Source: Vandiemenella viatica (Eukaryota; Arthropoda; Insecta; Orthoptera; Morabidae). From it: a stretch of DNA of 64,000 nt. The DNA lies in assembly GCA_031002005.1 (NCBI GenBank), contig JARYHS010013630.1, positions 29,351,504 through 29,415,503 on the forward strand, given 5' to 3'. Both the position numbers and the translations under genes were made by a program. Positions 54,900 through 64,000 of this stretch are shown one piece after another (positions within the stretch are counted from its first letter, which is position 1; the number at the start of each line of letters is the position of its first letter). Below the pieces are notes generated by a model. That model was not told the origin of the DNA. It searched no databases and saw only the letters and a program-made list of their open reading frames with translations.

Positions 54900-57800
54900 A
54901 GAGACTTGTGTTTCCCTATATTTCACATTTCAGTCGCCGCTACCTAGCACAGATCATTGGTGTTCGAATGCCAATAGCTGTGGGGGTATGGGAAATTTGG
55001 TGGTTAAAAGTGGTTGATGCAGGGCATTTTCATATTTTGACCAAAGACTTGCGTCTCCCTATACTTCTCTTTCCTGCCAATACTACATTGCAAAGATCAT
55101 TGGTGTTTGTGTATGGTAGTAGCAGTGAGACTCCCATCGTGCGCTATGGTAGTTAGATGTCAGTAGCTATGAGGATGTGGGAGATATGGTGGTTGAAATT
55201 TGTCAAAATATGAAAGTGCCCAAGGTCGACCAAAGACCCTTGTGTTCCTATGTATCACTTTTCAGCAAAACCATCTAGCGCAAATCACTGCTGTTTGTGT
55301 GTGATAGTAGCATAGACTCACCAAGTGTGCAAAACGTTGGCCGAATTTTGGAAGCTGTGGGGGTGTGTGAGATAGGGTGGTTGAAATTGGTCGATTGAGG
55401 ATATTTTCGTATTTCGACCAAAGACATGTATGTCTGTATATTTCACTTTGCTGCCTCAGCTACAATGCGCAGATGACTGGTGATTGTGTGTGGTACTGGT
55501 CTCAAGTCTACATTTAAGCTCTATGGTGGTTAGATGTCAGTAGCTATGGGGGTGTGGAAGATATGGTGGTTGAAATTGGTCGACCTGCGGCACTTTCATA
55601 TTTTTACCAAAGACGTATGTCTCTCTCTATGTATCATTTTTCAGCCAAAACTATATAGCACAGATCACTGTTTTTTGAGTGTAGTAGTAGCACAGAATCA
55701 CCGATCATGCACAACATTGGCCGAATTTTGGTAGCTGTGGGGGTGTAGGAGATATGGTGGTTGGAAGTGGCCTATCAGGGATATTTTTGTATTTGGACTA
55801 AACACATGTGTGTCCGTATATTTTACTTTGTTGACACAAATATACATAGCAGACCACTGGTCTTTGTGTGTAATAGTAGCATCAAAGTTTTTTGTGCGGC
55901 TAATTTTGCATAGTTGAGTTTTAGAGGAGTGAAGGAATTCTTTTGGTGCTAAAATAAGGACGGAAGGAAAAGTTTTGGAAGTAGCTGGGAAATCTGTAAT
56001 TATGGGAATGATTAAACAACTCAAACAAGAACTGCAAAAAATGAATCAGAAAATTAAAGATATTAACAAAAATCAGCTACAAACACTGCAACAAGGGAGA
56101 TGAAACAGGGATAATATTTATTCAGAAATAAACACGAAAGAGGGACAATTATATGGCCATATTTCCACCCATGAAGGTCTGATATTAGAAGAAATACAAA
56201 ATCTGGGGGTGAAAGAAGCGAGGAATCAGGAGGGGTCACTAAAAATGGCATCCGACAGGCAAAGCAGACTGAATAACAGATATGTCAAAGACCTAAGAGA
56301 AGTTAAACAAGATGGAATACGGATAAATTAAAGAGATGGAACATAGAACAATATATCTGCATGGAGAAATGGCAAGCTGTATAGTATTGGCTCAGCAAGA
56401 AATAGCAGAATTGAACCAACTGATCTCCAATATCTAAAGCCGAACGACGGATAATGTTGTTTACAATGTGGTACAGTCAGTGCAAATAAAGTTACCTGAG
56501 TGAGATTCGCACCTAATGGATAAATACATAGATACGTATTTTTAAAAATAAATAGAAATGCACTACCTAGGCAATGATTGGATGAAGAAAATATCAAGTG
56601 TGTTAGAATAATGATGAAAAATAAAGCCTTAGACTAGACCTGTGAAACAGAGAATGTGGTAGTAATTTTTGCAGGATTTTCTGAAGAAATATTTATCAAG
56701 CGAGAATTTCGGAACAGTACACCTTGTTGCAGACAATGTGGCAGCTTAAGGAATTATTGTGAGACACTTTTAAAAATTTGAAGTCTTTGTCATTGCTGAT
56801 AGAGCAATAAGGAACAAGTTAATGCCACAGTGAGGAAAGATGAAGAGACAATTGACAAAGAAGAGTAAGATGAAGCGGGTTGTTGGGTGAAACAAGTGAG
56901 GAAAGCATATAAAGAAAACCTGGGGATGGAAACTAAAGGAGACAGAAGCAAGATAGAAGATGAAGAACAGCAAAAGGATAACGTAGAGTTAAATAGCTAC
57001 TGGGCAGCAGCAACCCATTAAAATGGTAGGAATGTTTGCAGCAGTTAGATGAGTATAAAGAGGATACCAATACTGAGAAGGTTGGGATAGAGCAAGACAA
57101 GCTGGTTGATCTGGCAAGAATGACACAATGGGAAAGAAAATTCAAGAAGATAAGTTAAGAGATAAAACTAAAGGTTAAGAAAGCAATCATTGTAACTGCT
57201 AATGACGATAAAAGTTGAAATGGGAGCTGAAGAAGAGTATGTAGAAATAGAAGAAAATGAAGATGGTAGTGAATATGAGAAGAGATGTGACAAACAAGGG
57301 GAAGAAAAAATGAAAACAAGTATGAAATTAAGAAAAGAACAAAGTGAGATGTTTCGAAGTTAGAGAAAATGAGGAAGAGGCAAGTTGAAAAAGAAGAGAG
57401 GGCTCGATATACATTTTAAGCGGAACAATATTGTTAAATATAAAAAGAAGGAGAAGGAGTCTTGGCAAGGATTGAAACTGTATGCAGTAGGCAAGGATGT
57501 AGTAATGTATAAAGAAACAAAATCAGGTACAAGAGAACCAGAAGAAAAAAGAGAATACAAGAGTTTGAAATAGAGGAGGTATTGTTAGTGAAAATGCATT
57601 GAATGTTAAGTAGCATCAATGCAGTGATAAACAAATGTTTTGATGTATATGAGGAATCTGATGTAACTCTCAGTAAATTACATCAAAACACATGTTACCT
57701 CTGGTATCAAAAGTCATAAAAAATTTAGGTTTAAGGAATGTGAATGACTTAAAATTAATGTTGTAAGATTAAAGTGTGACAGTTGCAAATTTTACCTCGT

Positions 57801-58470
57801 ACAATTTGGCCAAAGTATGCGCTCCATCACAATTTTATCAGTTACTAGCTGGGGTACTTGGAATAAAAGGATAAACTTTAAAATATAAGAGGTACTGTTT
57901 TTATTGAGAACATATTCTAACTATTTATCTTGTGTGTGGAAGTAGCATGGAGTTTCCTATCGTGCACAATGTTGGCTGAATGTCGATAGCTGTGGGGATG
58001 TGGGAGATATGATGGTTAAAAGTGGTCGATGCAGGGAATTTTCATATTTCCACCAAAGCCTTGTGTATCATTATACTTCTCTTTCCTGCTGCAACTACAT
58101 AGCGTAGACCATTGGTGCTTGTGTGTGGTGGTAGGATTGTCTCTTCCGTCGTGCGCTATGGTGGTTAGATGTCGGTAGCTATGGGGGTGTGGGAGATATG
58201 GTGGTTGAAATTGGTCGACCTGGGGCTCTTTCATATTTCTACCAAAGACATATGTATCTCTTTTCGGCCAAAAATTTCTAGTGCGGATCACAGGTGTCTG
58301 CGTGTGGTTGTAGCACAGTTACGCATCGATCACAATGTTGGCTGAATTTTGGTAACTGTGCGAGTGTGGGAGATATGGTGGTTGGAAGTGGTCGATCAAG
58401 AATATAGCATCGAGTTTCCCATCGTGAACTTTGGTTGTTAGATGTCGGTAGCTGTCAATCCAAATTCTTT
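54900..58470 (-). repeat. 190-bp diverged tandem repeats linked to the Helitron, split by an insertion
   Basis: The motif AGCTGTGGGGGTGTGGGAGA recurs at about 54975, 55160, 55352, 55540 and 55735, and again at about 57988, 58178 and 58350. Each copy also carries GACCAAAGAC and a TAGCGCAGATCACTGGTGTT-like block. Period is about 190 bp. The right block runs directly into the end of the Helitron helicase, so the repeats are probably its 3' subterminal region. The series is interrupted by about 2 kb of other sequence (55880-57930). Confidence 0.7.
55880..57930 (+). mobile_element. 2-kb insert with gag-like, coiled-coil coding debris
   Basis: It lies between two copies of a GTGTG...AGTAGCAT segment of the 190-bp repeat. 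The plus strand holds broken frames: KSVIMGMIKQLKQELQKMNQ (coiled coil, about 55985-56060), a Cys-rich CCRQCGSLRNYCETL (about 56725-56770, resembling a zinc knuckle) and a highly charged Lys/Glu-rich region (56800-57570, for example LDIHFKRNNIVKYKKKE). The order helix, Cys knuckle, charged tail suggests a retroelement Gag of unknown family. No RT is present. Confidence 0.4.
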
Positions 58471-58502
58471 AAAAACACGAACGAAGTCGTGGGCACCAGC
58501 TA

Positions 58503-60860
58503 GTATTTGTTTATAAACAACATTTTTCATTTTGGTATCTGGGGTATTTATGTACAAATTTTTCAAATTTCCTACTTGAAAGGAAGTTACGTATAGTTGA
58601 TCGCGAGTGAAGCAGGAGTCTTTGAGGTTAATACCGCAATGTTTTAAAGTTTGTCCTTCATAATCAGTTTTCTGCCCTTGGGCAGGTTTTCACTTGGCTG
58701 CTCTCCATGCTCTTCTATCTTCTGCATTTCTCTTAAGGACTGTAGTTGCCGTCTTCCTTGATGTTGTCTATAACTTTGTATCTACTTCTTCCTCTTATTC
58801 TCCTCCCACAGACCAGGCCTTCCAAGGTGATTTTTTATCGGGCACTCCCCTCTCAACAAGTGTCCCATCCAGTTTTTCTTTCTCTCTTTGATTCCTTGGA
58901 GAATTTCCAATAATTTCTTCTAGGTAAAAATTGAATAATAATGGGGAAAGGCAACAACCTTGTCTTACGCCTCTCCCAACGCTGCTTTCTCCCAACATCT
59001 CGTTTCCGATCTTTATTTATACTTTCTGTTGTAAATATAGGTTATGTATCAACCTCCTCTCCTTCCAATCTACACCTTTCTTCTTCAAGATATCCATCAG
59101 CTTCTTCCATTGCACCCTATCAAAAGCTTTTTCCAAGTCAATAAAGTTGGCATAGATATTTCTTCCTTCCTCAATATATCTTTCCCCTATGATTCTTAAC
59201 AGGCCAATAGCATCTCTTCTTCCTTTTCCTTTCCTAAATCCAAACTGTTCTTCTCCAATCAATCTTCCCATCTTCCTTTGTTTCCTAAACACTTCAACAA
59301 TTCTGCAGGTAAATTATTGATTCCGCTTGCCTTCCGATTCTTCAACTCCTTCAGAGCCTTTCCTACCTCTGTCTCTAGGATATCATACTCCTTTGCATCT
59401 TCTGCCTCTTCTTCAATTTTACTTGGTATTTGGTCTCCCTTATATAAGCATTCAATATATTCTTGCCACCTACTCAGCACCTCATATAGCATAGAGTTTG
59501 TCCTTGTACTTTGTTAACTGTAAAACTAATTGATTGGCTAATTTGATTGGAAATTGCAGTCTTTTAAATTGTAATGGCAGTTCGGTAGAGATCAATGGTA
59601 TTCTGGGGATAAATACTGTTCATCCTTTTGCCTTTGCAAGCACAAGTACAGCTTCGATGGCGTTATTCAATAACTGTTTTACAATCATCCTTGTTCCATT
59701 ACTTAGGTTTGATGAGTTCAGATTTCTGAGTAGTATGATTGGAGATCCAATTTTCAGTAAAATGCAATGTAATGGCATTCCTGGTACTTGCAAACAGTTT
59801 AGAAATTTTTGTAGGGAAGTTGACACTTTCTTGAACGTTTACCATTGTGTCGATCGATTTGAATATTCTCTCCTCACCGGGAATTTTCTTTTGAATATTA
59901 AAGTTGATATCGTCTACAATATTATTTTTAGTTACCAAAATTTTCCTTTGAAATAGTCACTCTGGACTGGGATAGATGTGAACAATTTTTGGATAAATTT
60001 GGTCAATGAGTTCATTTTCAGTAGTGGCTATGTTGTGTTCAATGAGGCCAGTTGTCTGGTCAGCGTGATATGTGCCATCACCTATTTGTAAAAGTTTTTG
60101 AGCAAAATGTGATGTCGTTTCATTTTTCGAGAGTTCTACTTTCATATTTTTTGTTAGTCGTACTATTTGTATGTGTGGCCAGAGATGTGATATTTTTAAG
60201 AATGCATTGATCTTGTCTGCTAGTGTTGACTTAAGGATAACTGCAAGTGTTTGTAAAAAATCTCATGAGAGTATGAGTAGAGCTACTCCCATCACTTCAG
60301 AGTTTCCTCGCAAGTCTTGTAATGTTTTGTCCATGACTTCGAGTGATTTTTTTATGTGCCATTGTGCATTCGCTGTAAAAGATATTTTTAGCTTGTTTTA
60401 GAAATTCACCCCGTCCAGATCCTCTAGAGATTGTACATACCGGGAATTGTTCTTCGCCTATATTCAGCGGTAGTTGTAGGGCCGAATGAACAGTTCATCC
60501 TCCTTCCACAAGAGTGGCTTTAATGCCAGATGATGCCAGTGCAAGTGTGAGGTGTTGTTTAGCATGTATTTCTGCCAGCAATAGATTTATTAGAAACGTT
60601 TTCTCAGTGCCACCTGGTGTGTCCAAGTAACTAATTCCACCACTGTTGTTGTTGATTCAGTCCATGACAACATTCTAATTCAAAGTTTAGCACACTGAAA
60701 GCATCTTTTCGTGGTGCTGGCATCTCAAGTTGTAATAAGGCCTGTTTTTAATTGCTAAACATTTATACTCTAGGCGAATGAGTGTTTCATTGAAGATGTC
60801 GTAGTTGAATTCGATGGCCAGTTCTGCACGAGCTTGTTGGATTTGCTACAGTTATGTTAT
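58503..60860 (-). pseudogene. Helitron PIF1-type helicase, split by an RTE insertion
   Basis: The minus strand gives the Helitron helicase order: TPGGTEKTFLINLLLAE (Walker A, with Glu where Gly is expected, about 60580-60630), ASSGIKATLVEGG, SECTMAHKKSLEVMDKTLQD, DFLQTLAVIL, VDDINFNIQKKIPGE, LKIGSPIILLRNLN, LSNGTRMIVKQLLNN, VFIPRIPLIST and TVNKVQGQTL at about 59497. It resumes past the RTE as GQTLKHCGINLKDSCF, TRDQLYVTSF and NTPDTKMKNVVYK (58510-58660). The N-terminal Rep nuclease was not found. Frameshifts and stops throughout indicate an inactive rolling-circle transposon copy. Confidence 0.82.
58659..59494 (-). mobile_element. 5'-truncated RTE LINE inserted in the Helitron helicase
   Basis: The minus strand starts abruptly at SRWQEYIECLYKGDQIPSK and continues with NRKASGINNLPAELLKCLGN, EEQFGFRKGKGRRDAIGLLR, FIDLEKAFDRVQWKK (motif A) and GRGVRQGCCLSPLLFNFYLE (motif B). 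The motif C region is deleted. The tail reads RYKVIDNIKEDG. Flanking AGTTTGTCCTT (58648-58658 and 59495-59505) is an 11-bp target duplication. It is a second RTE family, distinct from the copy at 7 kb, and retains LSPLLFN, which the first copy lost. Confidence 0.85.
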
Positions 60861-62147
60861 CAATCACGCTCTCAGGGAAATTAATGATCTAACAAAAATC
60901 CACTTTTGGTACTATTAACGATATATATTTCGTAGACAGTTTTCTCTCACGCTTTTATAATCTTAACTCTTCAGTAAACACTATTTCAAAATCACAAAAC
61001 AAATATATAACTACATTTTGTTAGTCGCCTATCAGGGGCATTAATTCTAACAATCCTCATGTCTTACGGCCATTATCACTTCACACACATTTTTGCCAGC
61101 TTATTGCGACTGCTAACATAAAATCTTATACTACCAACTTAAATTATTCAGTAGCTAAATTACAATCTACTCACCGTGGAACCTTGCTTTACAGAACATA
61201 CAGGAAATTCAGGGTTATAACGATTTTATCTTTATAATACCATGAGGTCAGATTACGAAGGTGTCATTGACATACTGGATCCAATGTTCACGTTTTAGGT
61301 GTGCAGTGTTAAGAACCTTTTTTGAATACTTCCATGAATAGGTTCTAGGTTACAGATGAAAGTGGCGAGCCCATCAACCACTTTAACTTGAGCATATAGG
61401 TGTCTACCATATAGGATAACAGATTACTTTAGGCAGAATTTTTTGAGATCAGCCTATTCAGCAAAAATTTCATGAGCAAGAATTTTAGCATGTATTACTG
61501 AAATGACTTTGTCAACTGACACATTAGCAAATACTGATGCTACATCTTAAGACGGCCACAAAATCCTACAAAATTACACAGCTTAAATGTTCAAATCAAT
61601 TGGAAATACAATATTTATATCATATGTGAAGTTAACTTGCATCAGATCTCCACCAAGGACAAATTGAAGCAAATGTTCAGATTTCAAATTAAAAAAAATA
61701 TTTAATTTCCATATGAAGCCACATCCGGCCTATAATGAACTTTGGCACACAAATAGTAAATAGGAATGTTGTGATACAAACAGTACACAAAAGACACAAT
61801 ATTATGAACTTTGCCCTTACTCATGAGGTACTCTGATAACTATAATGTTACTTGTATGATATTAATAAATACTTGGAGGGAAGGTTACCTGCCTGCAGTC
61901 AACAAAAACCTAAAATTTAGGAAGTGTTGAATCTATTTTATTATTATTATTATTATTATTATTATCATTTAAAATTGCCTCATGCCATTTCTTACTGCTC
62001 CATAAAGTTTTGACATTTTTATACACTAACCATCAACATGAACCTTCAAATATTTCACATGTTCCTGCTCCCAAGTGACATAGCATCCACTTTACTTTAA
62101 CAAAGTCATTTGGATCCAGAGATCCAATGCTCATATTACTGAAGAAC
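60861..62147. other. AT-rich DNA without recognised genes
   Basis: A (TTA)n microsatellite lies at about 61937-61965. No coding or repeat family is recognised otherwise. It may include the remainder of the Helitron. Confidence 0.4.
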
Positions 62148-62398
62148 TTTTTTTTTTTTTACTTATAACTTTACGCCTCGTCGATGTCAAGGTCATTAGA
62201 GGCGGGATGGGACTGGGAACAAGGAACGTGAAGGAATTCGGCAATGGCCTTTTTGAAGGAAGCATCCAGGAAATTTGCCTGGAGTAATTTGGGAAAACCA
62301 TGGAAAACACAAATCTGGACACCCAGACAGGGATTTGAACCAGCGTCCTCCCAAATGCGAGGCCAGAACATTAACCGCTCACCCACCACACATGGTCT
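62148..62398 (-). repeat. tRNA-derived SINE (family 2), second copy
   Basis: Same family and orientation as 51291-51518, with a poly-T at 62148-62160 and a body containing GGCAATGGCCTTTTTGAAGG and AACACAAATCTGGAC. The head contains the inverse of GGCCTCGCATTTGGGAGGA. An extra segment next to the tail (CCTCGTCGATGTCAAGGTC) is absent from the other copy, so this one is longer. Target duplications are not clear. Confidence 0.8.
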
Positions 62399-62657
62399 TA
62401 CGAACTCTGTCACAATCTACCAAGTAAGGTTCTCAGACTACCATCCATGTAAGATGCCAATAGAATACAAGCATTTCACTGGGCAATCATCACCTACGGT
62501 ACCAGCATTCCTGATCTGCATCTGGCTGCAGTCTTTACTTCACTAGCACTGTAAACTTTACTTTCTGAATAAGCCATAGAAAAGATAATAGAGTTCAAGC
62601 TGAGTGACCTGCCCTCTCTGTGCCCAATGTTATTAATATTCCTAAAAGTGCAAATAA

Positions 62658-63131
62658 CCCGATATCCTCTTCAGTCCCGAGGTATCATATATGATACCCC
62701 CAGGTATTATTTTGTTTACTCTGGCGTGTACATGGCTGAAGTTTTTTTGTCCTGTGATATCATCTACAACACACACAGTGCTTCTCACAGCTCATTTTGT
62801 TCGAACGTCTGCCAAGCGTCACAAGTTGGCAGCACTGATTGGAAACATGGGATTATGTCTCGTCGAAATAAAGGTAAAGTCATATCTTTTTTCCATTTAC
62901 AAGTGTTTTCACTGATTTAATAACTTATTAAATCTGTACAGATATTTCTCAGTTAAAATCAAACTATAAATTAATGTTATAATGAATTTAAACCATCTAT
63001 AAAAAAATAATTATTGTTTCCAAAAAAATTTCATGCTCATTCATTGTTAACTAGTATTAACACGAAGTAAATAACACAATAGTAGTTCACTTGCACTTTT
63101 ATTATGAGCTCAGGACTGAAGAGAATATCCG
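62658..63131 (+). mobile_element. Short element with 22-bp terminal inverted repeats, piggyBac-like candidate
   Basis: The left end is CGATATCCTCTTCAGTCC. The right end, inverted, is GGATATTCTCTTCAGTCC, with GAG one base further inward in both. Just inside the left end is a perfect 18-bp palindrome GGTATCATATATGATACC. A short frame MSRRNKG begins at 62854 and is cut by GTAAAG, a splice donor. Such a start resembles piggyBac-type transposase N-termini as I remember them, and ATAA at the left flank could be a mutated TTAA. Superfamily uncertain. Confidence 0.5.
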
Positions 63132-63249
63132 TTCATATGGTTACCGACTCATTAACAATTTGACGGCTCACACTAACGTGAGTGGTGAAATATCGTCTGT
63201 TTCCTGAAAGTGAGAAACATAAAACTGGCTGACATTAATACCCAGATTC

Positions 63250-63720
63250 ATGAGATTATGAGAAAAGTGACTTGAGTGATGGAATGGTCAGGAGATGGCT
63301 AAGGAAGTTCAATGAGGGCCATGACAATGTGCATGGTGAGCGATGATTTGGCGAGTGAAGTTGAAGCAAAAATTAGTGAATACAGGAGGTTCACAATTTC
63401 TGCATTTTCCACAAATTTCATGGTATGTTCTTTACAACACTGAGAAAGAACGATTACAGTTTCGAAAGTTGTGCACATAGTGAGTGCCCAAGATGCACAC
63501 CGAGGAACACAAAACCAAACGGGCTTCAAATGCTTTGACCTAATTCACATGTGAGAAAGATAACTTCCTGGACAGGTGATGAGACTTGGGTGCGTCAAGT
63601 GACACCTGAATTGAAACAGCAGTCCATGGAATGAAGGCGCACTTCACATCAACGAAGAATGAATTACAACAAATTATGTCATCACAACAGAATGTATTTC
63701 AATCACTCGGCCAGTCAGTT
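63250..63720 (+). pseudogene. mariner transposase remnant
   Basis: Across frame changes the plus strand gives FNEGHDNVHGE, DDLASEVEAKISEYRRFTIS, AHRGTQNQTG, FLDR and DETWVRQVTPELKQQSMEW. This is the mariner order (FKEGR..VHDE, DDLV..V...I..NRRFTIS, EEHK.QR, GDETWV...TPE.K.QSMEW). DETWV carries the second catalytic Asp. The region before and after is decayed, and the helix-turn-helix start and the third Asp are not recognised. Terminal repeats were not found. Confidence 0.75.
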
Positions 63721-64000
63721 ATCTTGAACATGTCAATCGCTCGCCACCAACAACACACAAGGAGCAGCAATATTACACTATAAGTACAAGTTGCTTAGCA
63801 ACTGAGAACTAAACATACATGCATGCAATGACAAGCATTGCAACGGCAACAATCGATAACAGAACTTGTTTTAAAAATACGCCTCTTACTAGACTTACAA
63901 GGGAAAGCCGTCAATTGTAAAATTCGAATTCTGTTCACACGGTGTGTTAAAAAAGCTCATCGCCAAAGGTGTAATGTGGCAAAACAGTAACACGCTGTAA
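63721..64000. other. Unassigned DNA at the right edge
   Basis: No feature is recognised. It may contain the end of the mariner element. Confidence 0.35.

Overview
This is a gene-poor, repeat-dominated window from an animal nuclear genome, most likely a polyneopteran insect (orthopteran or stick-insect-like). The grounds are AT-rich introns with GT/AG splice sites, insect-type RTE, CR1, Penelope, Gypsy, hAT, mariner and Helitron remnants, and a tRNA-derived SINE whose body resembles SINEs I remember from Orthoptera and their relatives. There are no bacterial operons, ribosome binding sites or CRISPR arrays. The order-level placement is from memory and is weak.

Host genes. Two minus-strand exons (18270-18387 and 5596-5787) join in phase across a 12.5 kb intron and match the C-terminal half of THOC5, a subunit of the THO/TREX mRNA-export complex. 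A 70-bp plus-strand exon (54201-54270) with branch point, acceptor and donor belongs to an unidentified gene. A TATA box followed by a GTAAGT donor (16093-16205) may be a plus-strand promoter with a first exon. Almost everything else is transposon debris.

Layout. 1-5.6 kb: a SINE, a decayed hAT transposon and a 66-bp tandem duplication. 5.6-18.4 kb (THOC5 intron): a THAP-domain remnant, an RTE-type LINE with an insertion in it, an unusual 1-kb element with tRNA-like inverted arms, a Penelope (PLE) fragment, a relative of the LTR found in the large array, a CR1-like LINE tail, and a hAT deletion derivative with a perfect 8-bp target-site duplication. 18.4-22.8 kb: LINE scraps, SINE scraps and the 3' half of a second Penelope element. 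22.85-48.14 kb: a 25-kb tandem array of one non-autonomous LTR retrotransposon (7 LTRs, 6 internal regions, period about 3.8 kb). It sits inside the Penelope coding region and is bounded by the duplicated target AGTT. 48.14-48.6 kb: the 5' part of that Penelope. 48.6-52.3 kb: a Gypsy pol with a SINE in its integrase gene. 54.8-60.9 kb: a Helitron helicase and an associated 190-bp repeat block, broken by a 5'-truncated RTE (11-bp target-site duplication) and by a 2-kb unidentified gag-like insert. 62-64 kb: another SINE, a short element with terminal inverted repeats, and a mariner remnant.

The most notable object is the LTR array. Each unit carries only a short basic-repeat frame and an acidic coiled-coil frame of unknown function, with no protease, reverse transcriptase or integrase. 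The LTR contains repeated hairpin modules that look like duplicated copies of its own LTR-end/primer-binding-site junction. Indels are shared between units in conflicting patterns, which points to exchange between units or to assembly chimerism.
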